NCBI RefSeq assembly: GCF_012689525.1
Contig: NZ_CP051515.1
Location: forward strand, 2,790,001-2,854,000
Length of the DNA stretch: 64,000 nucleotides
Source: Paraburkholderia aromaticivorans
GTDB taxonomy: Bacteria; Pseudomonadota; Gammaproteobacteria; Burkholderiales; Burkholderiaceae
Direction: 5' to 3'
Part shown: in pieces, positions 1 through 8,582 of the stretch
Layout: every line of letters begins with the position of its first letter
Numbering within the stretch: position 1 is the first letter of the stretch
Made by a program: the position numbers and the translations under genes
Notes under the pieces: generated by a model
Told to the model about the DNA's origin: nothing
Seen by the model: the letters and a program-made list of their open reading frames with translations, nothing else
Databases searched by the model: none

Positions 1-277
1 GTTGTCGAACAATCTCGACCCCGGCTGCCTGCTTCAGATCCAGCGCGAGCGACCGCTTGTTGCGATTGAGATAGCCGTGCGCGGCCGAAATGCCGTCCGT
101 CACGGGCGCCAGCTTTCGCACGGGATCGACGCGCGTGTGCGACTCGACGCGCACCACTTCCGCGCCGAGATCGGCGAGTGTCATCGTTGCGAAGGGCCCC
201 GGCAGCAGTGTCGTGAAATCCAGCACCTTCAGGCCGGCCAGCGGCCCGTTCTTCGAAGTCGTATTTTTCACGATCAC
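1..277 (-). CDS. CaiB/BaiF family (class III) CoA-transferase, N-terminal part
   Basis: Only the first 92 codons lie in the window; the gene continues past the left edge. The translated start contains PLAGLKVLDFTTLLPGPFAT, then LADLGAEVVRVE and YLNRNKRSLALDL. These are the typical N-terminal motifs of class III CoA-transferases, which move CoA between carboxylic acids. A GTG start at 275-277 overlaps the stop codon of the upstream substrate-binding protein gene in a GTGA arrangement; two neighbouring in-frame GTG codons are possible alternatives. It is the last visible gene of the leftward acyl-CoA operon and probably activates or recycles the pathway substrate as its CoA ester. The family call is strong; the substrate is unknown. 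Confidence 0.85.
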   Translation of the reverse strand, partial: MIVKNTTSKNGPLAGLKVLDFTTLLPGPFATMTLADLGAEVVRVESHTRVDPVRKLAPVTDGISAAHGYLNRNKRSLALDLKQAAGVEIVRQ

Positions 278-1443
278 CACGGCACGGCCGGATAGTTCAT
301 GTTCGCGGTTGCGTACTCTTTGGGCCAAACGATCGCGATCTTGCCGTTCTGGTGCTGGCCCATGCGGTATGCGAACTGGTCGAAATCGCCGGTCGCGTCG
401 AAGCGGACGTGGCCGACCAGCGTCTCCCGGTCAGTCTTGCGCAATTCATCGGCGATGCCGTTCTTCTGCTTGAGCGTGCCGGCCTTATACGAGCGCATGA
501 TCGCCTCGAACAGCAGTTCCGTCTGCACGAAGCCAAACTGCACCAGGTAGTCCGGCTCCTTCTTGTAGCGGTCCCGGTACAGGCTCGCGAACTCCTGACC
601 TTCCGCCGTCCTGTACATCGGCGGATCGGGCGTAAAGGTCGTCCCGTAGACGTTGGCCACCAGATCGGGAAATTCCTTGCGCATGTCGGTCGTGGCAATA
701 CCCCAAGGCGCCATGATCGCCTTCAGCTCCGGCTTGAGCAGGCGTGCCGCGCGCAGTATCGCGATGTAGTCGTTCTCGTAGCCGAGCATCAGCATCGCGT
801 CGGGACGATCCTGCAGCTTGACCTTGTTGACGAGCGGCTTGAAATCCTGCGTGGAAGGGTCGTACGGATGCAGTGTGACCTTGATCCCCGTGGCCGGGAG
901 TGCCGTATTCAGATCGTTGGCGAGCGTGGACGGCGATTCCTTCGTCGAGTAGAGAATCGAAACAGACTTCACACCTGCCTGTGTCAGTGTGCCGACAAAA
1001 GCGCGCGCATAGCCCGGCGCATTCGTGATGCGGAAGAACGTCTTGAGGCCACGATGCGTCAACCCTTCGCCCACGCCACCCGACGTGATATAGACAAGGC
1101 CCGTTCTGCCCGCGGTTTCGGACGCGGGCGCAATGATGTTCGTGCCATAGCCTGCGCTGAACGCAAGGACGCCTTCAGAAGTGAGCTTCTCGATCGCGGC
1201 GACAGCCTTGGCGGGCTGCGCTTCGTCATCGATCGTGACCACCTTGAACTTGTGCTCCGGATATTTGCGGTTGAAATATTCCGCGGCGAGTTGAATGCCC
1301 TCGTTCATGCCGGAGCCGACCCGCGCGGTCGATCCCGTCAGCGAGTCGTGCGAGCCGATGACGAACTCAGCGGCTTGCGCGGACGGTGAAGCGATCAAGG
1401 TCGCCAGCACCGACGAAACGATTGATCTGTGAAATCTGTTCAT
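274..1443 (-). CDS. ABC transporter substrate-binding protein, branched-chain amino acid/amide type
   Basis: A 389-residue protein with an N-terminal signal peptide (MNRFHRSIVSSVLATLIASP, cleaved near AQA-AE). The mature start, FVIGSHDSLTGSTARVGSG, is typical of the LivK-type periplasmic binding fold. Many relatives in catabolic operons bind carboxylates or aromatic acids instead of amino acids. The ATG at 1441-1443 is chosen because GGAG lies six bases upstream; a slightly longer frame exists. The permease and ATPase genes it would serve (livH, M, G, F) are in the divergent operon at 10,247-13,466, so transporter and enzymes flank one control region. The ligand is probably the acid that the adjacent ligase and dehydrogenases process; that is inference. 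Confidence 0.9.
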   Translation of the reverse strand: MNRFHRSIVSSVLATLIASPSAQAAEFVIGSHDSLTGSTARVGSGMNEGIQLAAEYFNRKYPEHKFKVVTIDDEAQPAKAVAAIEKLTSEGVLAFSAGYGTNIIAPASETAGRTGLVYITSGGVGEGLTHRGLKTFFRITNAPGYARAFVGTLTQAGVKSVSILYSTKESPSTLANDLNTALPATGIKVTLHPYDPSTQDFKPLVNKVKLQDRPDAMLMLGYENDYIAILRAARLLKPELKAIMAPWGIATTDMRKEFPDLVANVYGTTFTPDPPMYRTAEGQEFASLYRDRYKKEPDYLVQFGFVQTELLFEAIMRSYKAGTLKQKNGIADELRKTDRETLVGHVRFDATGDFDQFAYRMGQHQNGKIAIVWPKEYATANMNYPAVPW

Positions 1444-1500
1444 GCCTGTCTCCATTCATATTGTGCGTACGGCGCGATGGCGAAGCGGTGGGCTGCGTGC

Positions 1501-2301
1501 TCAAAGACCGTGGTATTGCGGTTGACGCTTCTCGAGAAACGCGTTGACGGCTTCGTCGTGATCCTGCGTGTGATGCGCGAGCGCCTGAAATGCCGCCGAC
1601 ATTTCCAGCAGCGTGTCGAGCCGGACATGCTGGCCTTCGCGCAGCAACCGCTTGGTCATGCGCAGCGAATGCGACGGATTGGCGGCGATGCGCCTCGCGA
1701 CTTCGAGCGCCGCATCGAGCAACGCCGCATCGTCGACGACTCGAGATACGAGCCCCGCTGCAAGCGCTTCGGAGGCGTCGATCGTGTCGCCGGTGAAAGA
1801 CAGCTCAGCAGCTTTCGACATGCCGACCACGCGCGGCAGCAGCCATGCCCCGCCGTCGCCCGGAACGATACCGAGCTTTGCAAAGCTCTCGGCGAATACG
1901 GCCCGCCGCGCGGCGATCCGGATGTCGCACATGCAGGCCAGATCGAGACCCGCACCGATCGCGGGACCGTTGATGGCGGCGATGGTCGGCACTTCCAGGT
2001 TGTAGAGTGCGAGCGGCACCCGTTGAATACCGTTGCGGTAGTTGTTTCTGATCTGAAATGGCGACCCGGCGGCAATGCCCTCCTTGTCACGCATGTGCTT
2101 GACGTTGCCGCCCGCGCAGAACGCCGGCCCCGCCCCCGTCAGAATCACCGCCTTGACCCTAGCGTCGCGATTGATCCGCTCACAGGTGTCGACGAGCGCC
2201 TGCATCTGCTCGGGACCGGACAGCGCGTTGCGTGTTTCAGGCTGATTCATGGTCAGCGTGACGACGCCGCCATCCTCCTGATAGACAAGAAAGTCGTTCA
2301 T
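1501..2301 (-). CDS. Enoyl-CoA hydratase/isomerase family (crotonase) protein with non-canonical active site
   Basis: A 266-residue crotonase. The oxyanion-hole segments are visible as FCAGGNVKHM and NGPAIGAGLDLA, followed by GIVPGDGG. Compared with rat crotonase, the position of Glu144 is Asp (GAGLDLA) and the position of Glu164 is Phe (ESFAKLG). The standard hydratase glutamate pair is therefore absent, and another crotonase-fold reaction such as isomerisation, hydrolysis or C-C cleavage is possible. Its ATG overlaps the stop of the upstream acyl-CoA dehydrogenase (ATGA at 2298-2301), showing translational coupling. A longer open frame starting near 2826 is the dehydrogenase read out of frame and is not used. 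Family certain, reaction uncertain. Confidence 0.88.
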   Translation of the reverse strand: MNDFLVYQEDGGVVTLTMNQPETRNALSGPEQMQALVDTCERINRDARVKAVILTGAGPAFCAGGNVKHMRDKEGIAAGSPFQIRNNYRNGIQRVPLALYNLEVPTIAAINGPAIGAGLDLACMCDIRIAARRAVFAESFAKLGIVPGDGGAWLLPRVVGMSKAAELSFTGDTIDASEALAAGLVSRVVDDAALLDAALEVARRIAANPSHSLRMTKRLLREGQHVRLDTLLEMSAAFQALAHHTQDHDEAVNAFLEKRQPQYHGL

Positions 2302-3383
2302 GCGAGAGTCTCCAGATGATGACGTCCAACTGCGCCCACGCCGTTGCCGGTGATCAGCGGCCAGAACGCATTGGCGCCGCCCGTGCATGCCAGGCGTCCG
2401 AGGCGTTCGCTCCAGTGGCTCTGCGAGCCATATTCGCTGCGCCATGACCACAGTCGGCGGGTCAGGAAGTGCAGCGTGAATTCGTGGGAGAAGCCAATCG
2501 CGCCATGGACTGCGTGGGCGATCGAGTTGGCCAGACCCGCCACCTCGGAAGCGCGGATTTTTGCTGCCGCGATGGCGAAACCGGCGTCGCCCGCATCCGC
2601 CATCGCAAAGGCGAATTCGGTGGCGGCGGAAACCGACGCGGCCTGCGATGCAAACACAGCAAGCTGATGCTGGATCGCCTGGAATTTGCCGATGTGCCGG
2701 CCGAACTGAACCCGCTCGTTGGCATAGGCAACGCACATATCGAGCACACGTTCGAGTGCGCCCGCGGTTTGCGCCGAGCGCAGCATCGCGCCATACAGCG
2801 CGACGACATTGGACGGCAGCCCGCACGGCAAGGGCGCCGCGGCGAGTGGGGTAATGTGTTCGAAGACCAGTTCGTCGCGCGGCTCGCCCGCCGTGTTGCG
2901 TACCGCTGTCAACTTCGCCTGCGCGACTGGCAACAACACGACGTGATGCGTCTGCCCATCGGTCGCGACGCAGACGACCGCGTCAGCGTGGCGCCCCCAC
3001 GGCACGCCGCGCAGGTGTCCGGTTGCGAGCCAGCGATGCGCATCGGCTGTCAGCACGATTTCCGACGCCGCACCCGCGATCGTCAGCACGCCCGTCGGCA
3101 CGCCAAGCCCGGCGGCCGCCAGTAAGTGCGACGCAAGCATCGCTTCGCCCAGCGGCACCGGCGCGGCATGCCGCCCGAGCGCGCGAGCGATCGCGCAGGC
3201 GTCGCTCCAGCTTGCGCCCACGCCGCCACGGTCTTCCGCAACAAGCGCGGATGCAAAGCCGCCTTCTTCCAGTGCCTGCCACAGCGCAGTTGGCCATTCG
3301 CCGCGTTGCGCCGCATCCAGCAGATGTGGGTTCACAGCATCGTTTAACAATCTGTCGATGCTCGATTCAAGTATTTCGCGCAT
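2298..3383 (-). CDS. Acyl-CoA dehydrogenase, smaller partner of an adjacent pair
   Basis: A 361-residue acyl-CoA dehydrogenase-fold flavoprotein. The C-terminal helical domain is visible (YANERVQFGRHIGKFQAIQH, then VHGAIGFSHEF). It is shorter than its upstream neighbour at 3388-4536 and only four bases separate them. Tandem unequal acyl-CoA dehydrogenase genes encode heterotetramers in steroid side-chain degradation (the ChsE/FadE type), so a two-subunit enzyme is a reasonable inference. The gene overlaps the downstream crotonase by four bases. The protein lacks the C-terminal GT(N/R)EI-type segment that is obvious in the partner, which fits a role as the less canonical subunit. Confidence 0.85.
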   Translation of the reverse strand: MREILESSIDRLLNDAVNPHLLDAAQRGEWPTALWQALEEGGFASALVAEDRGGVGASWSDACAIARALGRHAAPVPLGEAMLASHLLAAAGLGVPTGVLTIAGAASEIVLTADAHRWLATGHLRGVPWGRHADAVVCVATDGQTHHVVLLPVAQAKLTAVRNTAGEPRDELVFEHITPLAAAPLPCGLPSNVVALYGAMLRSAQTAGALERVLDMCVAYANERVQFGRHIGKFQAIQHQLAVFASQAASVSAATEFAFAMADAGDAGFAIAAAKIRASEVAGLANSIAHAVHGAIGFSHEFTLHFLTRRLWSWRSEYGSQSHWSERLGRLACTGGANAFWPLITGNGVGAVGRHHLETLA

Positions 3384-3387
3384 GTCG

Positions 3388-4536
3388 TTACCTCAAGCCA
3401 AGGCCGCGGGCGATGATGCCGCGGAGAATCTCACGGGTGCCGCCGCGCAGTGAGAACGACGGGGCCATTTGTGTCAGGTAGGCCAGCGTCTGTGCGTAGC
3501 CGGTGCCGTTATCGATGCACGGCTCGATATCGAAGAGTGCCTGGGCCGCTTCCGGCAAGTCCTGCTCGAAACCGACGCCGAGGTCCTTGACGCATGCCGC
3601 TTCGACGGCCGGGTTGTCGTGCTGGTCGAGCAGGCCCGCGACTGACAGCGACATGCGCCGCAGCGCCACCAGTTGCGCGGTCAGCCGGCCGATCTGGATG
3701 GCTTGACGCTCGCTCGGCGTATCCCCCGCACGGCGGATGAGTTCGGTGAACAACGCGAAGCTGCTGAGAAAACGCTCCGGCCCGCTCCGTTCATACGCGA
3801 GTTCCGCGGTGACCTGCTGCCAGCCCTGGCCTTCGTCGCCTACCAGACGATCTTCGGCGATGAAGACGTCTTCGAAGAAGACTTCGTTGAAATGCTCTTC
3901 TCCGGTGAGGTCGACAATGGGACGGACCGTCACGCCCGGCGCCTTCAGATCGACGATGAATTGCGACAGACCGCCATGCCGGTCTTCACTGCGGCCACTC
4001 GTGCGAACCAGCGTGATCATGTAATGCGAATGGTGCGCATTGGTGGTCCACAGCTTGCTGCCGTTCAGACGCCATCCACCGTCGACGCGCTGTGCGGTCG
4101 TGCGGATGGACGCGAGGTCGGAACCCGCATTCGGCTCGCTCATGCCGATGCAGAAGAAAAGCTCGCCACGGCAGATCGCCGGCAGAAAGAACTCTTTCTG
4201 CGCATCGGAACCAAAGCGCAGCAGAAGCGGGCCGCTCTGGCGATCGGCGATCCAGTGGGCCGACACGGGCGCACCGGCAGCAAGCAATTCCTCGATCACG
4301 ACATAGCGGGCGAACGCACTCTTTTCGCCTCCTCCGTAGCGCTTCGGCCATGTCATGCCGATCCAGCCCCGCTCACCCAGCTTGCGGCTGAATTCCGCGT
4401 CGAAACCCATCCACGATTGGGCCCGCAGCACGGGAGCACGGTCACGCAGCGCTTCGGCAAGGAATGCTCTTACGTCGCCGCGTATCGCTTCGGCATCCTT
4501 ATTAATGTCACAGGACTTAAACCTTTGGATCAACAT
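3388..4536 (-). CDS. Acyl-CoA dehydrogenase, larger partner
   Basis: A 382-residue acyl-CoA dehydrogenase that introduces an alpha,beta double bond into an acyl-CoA with FAD. The middle domain shows CIGMSEPNAGSDLAS and NGSKLWTTNAHHS. The C-terminus shows FSLRGGTREILRGIIARGLG, the characteristic end of the family. It lies 50 bases downstream of the acyl-CoA synthetase gene and four bases upstream of a second, smaller acyl-CoA dehydrogenase. The start at 4536 follows a weak purine-rich AGAGAG. Substrate is not predictable from sequence alone, but ligase, dehydrogenase, crotonase and (divergently) HSD10-like dehydrogenase and thiolase make a complete beta-oxidation set. Confidence 0.9.
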   Translation of the reverse strand: MLIQRFKSCDINKDAEAIRGDVRAFLAEALRDRAPVLRAQSWMGFDAEFSRKLGERGWIGMTWPKRYGGGEKSAFARYVVIEELLAAGAPVSAHWIADRQSGPLLLRFGSDAQKEFFLPAICRGELFFCIGMSEPNAGSDLASIRTTAQRVDGGWRLNGSKLWTTNAHHSHYMITLVRTSGRSEDRHGGLSQFIVDLKAPGVTVRPIVDLTGEEHFNEVFFEDVFIAEDRLVGDEGQGWQQVTAELAYERSGPERFLSSFALFTELIRRAGDTPSERQAIQIGRLTAQLVALRRMSLSVAGLLDQHDNPAVEAACVKDLGVGFEQDLPEAAQALFDIEPCIDNGTGYAQTLAYLTQMAPSFSLRGGTREILRGIIARGLGLR

Positions 4537-4586
4537 CGTATGGCTCTCTCTGGAAAGTGTGTCTTGCGCAGGCCGACCGGCTGCCG

Positions 4587-6116
4587 TTAGCGATACCGCT
4601 CTTTCAGGACACGTCGCAGCAGCTTGCCGTTTTCCTGGCGCGGCAGCGCGTCTTCGAACACCACCGACCTGGGCACCTTGACGCCCGAAAGGCGTTCGCG
4701 GCAGAAAGCAATGAGTTCGTCGGCCAGTGCCGCGTCCGCTTCGCGTGGATCGCGCGGTTGAACGACAGCACGCACTTCCTCGCCGAATTCCGCATTCGGA
4801 ATACCGATCACGGCGACGTCGCCGACGGCCGGATGCTCGCTCAGAACATTTTCGACTTCTTGCGGATACAGATTGACTCCGCCGGAGATGATCAGGTCGG
4901 AACGACGCTCGCTCAGATACAGGTATCCGTCGGCATCGACGTGACCGAGGTCGCCGTACGTGGCCCAGCCCTTGCCGTTATAGGCGCCGCGCGTTTTCTC
5001 TGGATCGTTGTGATATTCGAAACGCGGTCCGCCTTCGAAGAAAACACAGCCGATCTCGCCGACGGGCAACTCGTTGCCGTCTTCATCGACGATATGGATC
5101 GTGCCGAACTTCGCGCGCCCAACCGATCCTTTATGTGCGAGCCACTCGTGCGCATCGAGGCTCGTGAGGCCGACGCTTTCGGAGCCGCTGTAGTACTCGT
5201 GAATCACCGGTCCCCACCAGGCAATCATGCGCTCCTTGACATGAGGCGCGCACGGAGCCGCCGCGTGGATCGCCGCGCGCAAGCTGCCAAGATCGTAGCG
5301 CTCGCGCACTTCCTGGGGCAGATCGAGCAGCCGCACGAACATCGTCGGCACCCATTGGCTATGCGTGACGCGGTAGCGTTCGATCAACGCCAACGCGCGC
5401 TCGGCATCGAACTTTTCCATGACGATCGCGGTGCCGCCCGTATCGAGCGTGCGCATGAGATAGCGCAGCGGTCCAGCGTGATAGAGCGGCGCCGTCGACA
5501 AATAGACGGCCTCTTCACCGAAGCCGAAGGTTTCTTGCCAGCTGATCACTTCATAGTGGAGCTTGCCGGCGTCGGCGTGCGCAATGAGTTCCTTGCGAAT
5601 GCCCTTAGGCAGCCCGGTCGTGCCCGACGAATACAGGAAGTCGCGGCCGACGGGTCGCTCCGGCAGCGGACCCGAAGCGTCCGTTGCGGCGACAGCCGCC
5701 TCAAAGGAAGCGTAGCCCGACGCCACGCCGTCGATCATGAAACAGTCGAGACCCTCGGTGACGCCATGCGCCTCGATCGTCTGCGCAAGATCGGCCATTG
5801 CAGCCGACGTGACGAGAATGCGTGCGCCGCAATCCTTGAGCACATGCGCGATTTCGCGGGTCTTCAGATGCGTGCTCAGGGGCGTGAAGTACAGGCCGGC
5901 GCGACGCGCGCCGAGCGCGATTTCCATAAATCGCTCGTGATTCTCCAGCAACATCGCGATGCCTTCGCCAGGCGCGAGACCGAGCGCGATCAGCCAGTGG
6001 GCGACGCGGTGCGCGCGTTCATCGAGTTCAGCATAGGTCAGCGTCCGGTCGCGTCCCGGCAGGCATATCGCCACCTTGCCGGGTCGCCGGACAGCCAGAT
6101 CATGAATGCGGGTCAT
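4587..6116 (-). CDS. Acyl-CoA synthetase (AMP-dependent, class I adenylate-forming)
   Basis: A 509-residue AMP-forming ligase that activates a carboxylic acid to its CoA thioester. The P-loop is FLYSSGTTGLPKGIRKELIA (about residues 170-190). The adenylate motif YYSGSESVGLTS, the hinge YGDLGHVDADGYLYLSERRS and the C-terminal GGVNLYPQEVE and PRQENGKLLRR are all present, the last holding the catalytic lysine. The gene starts inside the 3' end of the IclR regulator gene with a 17-base overlap, so regulator and pathway are probably co-transcribed. It is the expected entry enzyme of the leftward operon. Length and motifs are normal; the acid it uses is unknown. Confidence 0.92.
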   Translation of the reverse strand: MTRIHDLAVRRPGKVAICLPGRDRTLTYAELDERAHRVAHWLIALGLAPGEGIAMLLENHERFMEIALGARRAGLYFTPLSTHLKTREIAHVLKDCGARILVTSAAMADLAQTIEAHGVTEGLDCFMIDGVASGYASFEAAVAATDASGPLPERPVGRDFLYSSGTTGLPKGIRKELIAHADAGKLHYEVISWQETFGFGEEAVYLSTAPLYHAGPLRYLMRTLDTGGTAIVMEKFDAERALALIERYRVTHSQWVPTMFVRLLDLPQEVRERYDLGSLRAAIHAAAPCAPHVKERMIAWWGPVIHEYYSGSESVGLTSLDAHEWLAHKGSVGRAKFGTIHIVDEDGNELPVGEIGCVFFEGGPRFEYHNDPEKTRGAYNGKGWATYGDLGHVDADGYLYLSERRSDLIISGGVNLYPQEVENVLSEHPAVGDVAVIGIPNAEFGEEVRAVVQPRDPREADAALADELIAFCRERLSGVKVPRSVVFEDALPRQENGKLLRRVLKERYR

Positions 6117-6948
6117 GCGTGTCTTCCTCCATATAGTGCGCGGCCCCAGTCATATTGCCGAGCGCAGCCTCCACGCGCCGGACGAGCGACATCAGACGAG
6201 GGCCGATGTCCTCGGTCAACTGGTTGCCGGTCAGATTAAAAACTGCGTTGGAACAGCCAAATACCCATATTTCGTCGTCGATTGGCGTGCGCATCGGCAC
6301 CGCCACCGAGTTGATCTCGCGGTGCATGTCGCCGTGGCTAAGGCAGAAACCGCGTTCCGACAGATCGCGGCAAGTCTCCGTTAGCCGTTGCTTCAGCCAC
6401 TCGCCTTTAGCGGCGTCGCGGACTTCGACGCCGCGCACAAAGTTGTCACGCTCTTCCTTCGACGTAGTCGCGAGATAGGCACGGCCGGTTGCCGTGCGCG
6501 ACAGCGAGAGCCGCATCCCCACTTCGGGCCGGAACAGTGAACTGCCGGCGCCTTGTACGACCTCGACATACGGCATGTTGCAGCGATAGCCCGCGGCAAG
6601 CGACACCTGGCTCTGGCAGTAGTCGGCTAACTCCTGCATCAGCGGACGCGCGAGTTGCCGGATCGTCATCCGCCCCAACACCGGCGCCGCCATGCTGAGC
6701 ATTTCTATACCGGGCACGTACTTCGAAACACGCTCCGAATAACGAAGCAAACCGAACTCACAAAGCGTGTTGATAAGGCGCAGCGCAGTCGGCTTCGGCA
6801 GCCCCGTCCGCTCGATGAGTTCCCTGCCGCTCAGCTCGGTACCGCCCATCGAAAAGCATTGAAGGATGCGAATGCCGCGAGCCAACGCGCTCACGAGTTG
6901 CGAGTCGTTGCCCTCTTCTACCGCGCGTTGATTCATCCGGTCGTTCAT
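6100..6948 (-). CDS. IclR-family transcriptional regulator
   Basis: A 282-residue IclR protein. The N-terminal winged helix covers roughly residues 18-80 (LARGIRILQCFSMGGTELSG, then RTGLPKPTALRLINTLCEFG). The rest is the effector-binding GAF-like domain, including RTATGRAYLATTSKEERD. It is the first gene of the leftward catabolic operon, overlaps the ligase gene by 17 bases, and faces the divergent thiolase/transporter operon across a 415-base control region. Autoregulation and control of both operons in response to a pathway acid or CoA ester is the likely arrangement for this family. A good ribosome-binding site (AAGGA) precedes the ATG at 6948. Confidence 0.9.
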   Translation of the reverse strand: MNDRMNQRAVEEGNDSQLVSALARGIRILQCFSMGGTELSGRELIERTGLPKPTALRLINTLCEFGLLRYSERVSKYVPGIEMLSMAAPVLGRMTIRQLARPLMQELADYCQSQVSLAAGYRCNMPYVEVVQGAGSSLFRPEVGMRLSLSRTATGRAYLATTSKEERDNFVRGVEVRDAAKGEWLKQRLTETCRDLSERGFCLSHGDMHREINSVAVPMRTPIDDEIWVFGCSNAVFNLTGNQLTEDIGPRLMSLVRRVEAALGNMTGAAHYMEEDTHDPHS

Positions 6949-7363
6949 ATCGAGTCCTTTTGGTCGCTACTGGATCGTCCGCCTGTCGGCGCATGCCCGA
7001 TTTTAGCTCCCGCCCTTTGCCTTGGCAGCATATTTCAAGACGCAAGGTCCATTTTTCCTCCACCCGAATACCGATACGCAATGCTCGTGATCTACTCAAA
7101 AAACCAGCGATTCCGTCTGGTTTTTGATCTCCCAGGTCCATTTTGATTGAAGTATCGTCACTAACAAAGCTCGTGTCAACGATAAAATGATCCTGTCGAA
7201 TCGAATTAGTAGTTACGACGGCTTGACTTGACGCGTCAATCGTAGTTTTATGGAACCTGTGGTTCGTTTTACATATCTCGCGAACCGAAATTCCACTTAT
7301 CCCGGTTGGCTGGCGATTTCGATGTGACGCCGTCAGCCCAAACCAATCGACATGGAGCCATCA
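6949..7363 (+). promoter_or_regulatory. Divergent control region with candidate IclR operators
   Basis: This 415-base gene-free stretch between the IclR gene and the thiolase gene is clearly more AT-rich than the flanking genes. It holds three inverted repeats. The first has arms AAAAACCAG at 7099-7107 and CTGGTTTTT at 7117-7125. The second is the perfect 12-base palindrome TTGACGCGTCAA at 7228-7239. The third has arms GGTTCG at 7261-7266 and CGAACC at 7281-7286. IclR proteins commonly bind short palindromes in such divergent regions, so these are candidate operators. Which one binds, and exact promoter positions, cannot be decided from sequence. Confidence 0.55.
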
Positions 7364-8560
7364 ATGGGTCATCAAGCTGTAATCGTGGACATCGTCCGCA
7401 CGCCGCTCGGCAGGTCGAAAGCGGGCGGCGCATTTGTCGACGTGCACCCCACCGAACTGCTTGCACAGGTACTCGCCGGCCTCATCCAGCGAAACGACCT
7501 CGACCCAGGCTCTGTCGACGACGTGATCGTCGGCTGCGTCAGTCAGGCGGGCGAACAATCCGCGACGCCCGGGCGCGTGGCGTGGCTGGCGGCTGGCTTC
7601 CCGGAACATGTGCCGTCCACGACCGTCGATCGCAAATGCGGTTCGAGCCAGCAAGCGATTCATTTCGCGGCCCAAGGCGTGATGGCCGGGGCGTACGACA
7701 TCGTGGTGGCTGCCGGCGTCGAATCGATGAGCCGCGTTCCGATGGGTTCGGCGCGCATGGGCCAGGACCCTTACGGCCCATCGTTCTATGCGCGCTATGC
7801 GCCGGGCCCGGTTGGACAGGGTGTTGCCGCCGATCTCGCTGCGGCGAAATGGGGTCTCACGCGCGATCACCTCGATGGTTACGCAGCCGAATCGCACCGG
7901 CGAGCCGAAGCAACAAGGCTTTCCGGCCAGTTCGCCCGCGAAATCCTGCCGATCAGCGTCGCGAGCGCCGACGGCCGGCGGCTGATCGACGCGGACGAAA
8001 CGATTCGCGCCGGCACCACGCGCGAGGGACTCGCTTCGCTAAAGCCGTCGTTCAGGGACGCCGCCCTCGAGGAGCGTTTTCCGCAGATCGGCTGGCACAT
8101 CACGGCTGGCAACTCGTCGCAGATCTCTGACGGTGCAGCGGCGGTGTTGATCATGAGCGAGAAGAAAGCGGCTGAACTGAACCTCAAGCCGCGCGCGCGC
8201 ATCGTCGCATTCGACGTCTGCGGCGACGACCCGATGCTGATGCTGACCGCTCCCATCCCCGCCACGAAGCGGGTGCTCAAAAAAAGCGGCCTCAGCGCGG
8301 ACAGCATTTCCCATTTCGAAGTGAATGAGGCGTTCGCTTCCGTGCCGCTCGCATGGCAGCTAGAAATTGGCGCGGACCCTGCACGCCTGAATCCGTGCGG
8401 CGGTGCCATTGCGCTAGGGCATCCGCTGGGCGCATCGGGCGCTCGCCTGATGACCACGATGATCAACGCACTCGAATGCACGGGCGGCCGCTATGGCTTG
8501 CAGACCATGTGCGAAGCCGGCGGCATGGCGAACGCCACCATCATCGAACGTCTTTTTTAA
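7364..8560 (+). CDS. Thiolase (acetyl-CoA acyltransferase, FadA5-like)
   Basis: A 398-residue thiolase that would cleave a 3-ketoacyl-CoA with CoA. The acylated cysteine is Cys92 in VDRKCGSSQQA. The histidine motif is ALGHPLGASGAR and the second catalytic cysteine lies in LQTMCEAGG near the C-terminus. The ATG at 7364 is preferred over the one at 7352 because GGAG at 7354-7357 sits six bases before it and family members begin near AVIVD. It opens the rightward operon thiolase - HSD10-like dehydrogenase - crotonase - livHMGF. General shape is close to the thiolases of steroid side-chain degradation, but linear or branched acyl-CoA substrates are equally possible. Confidence 0.92.
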   Translation: MGHQAVIVDIVRTPLGRSKAGGAFVDVHPTELLAQVLAGLIQRNDLDPGSVDDVIVGCVSQAGEQSATPGRVAWLAAGFPEHVPSTTVDRKCGSSQQAIHFAAQGVMAGAYDIVVAAGVESMSRVPMGSARMGQDPYGPSFYARYAPGPVGQGVAADLAAAKWGLTRDHLDGYAAESHRRAEATRLSGQFAREILPISVASADGRRLIDADETIRAGTTREGLASLKPSFRDAALEERFPQIGWHITAGNSSQISDGAAAVLIMSEKKAAELNLKPRARIVAFDVCGDDPMLMLTAPIPATKRVLKKSGLSADSISHFEVNEAFASVPLAWQLEIGADPARLNPCGGAIALGHPLGASGARLMTTMINALECTGGRYGLQTMCEAGGMANATIIERLF

Positions 8561-8582
8561 GTCAATTTACGAGGAGTCTTTC

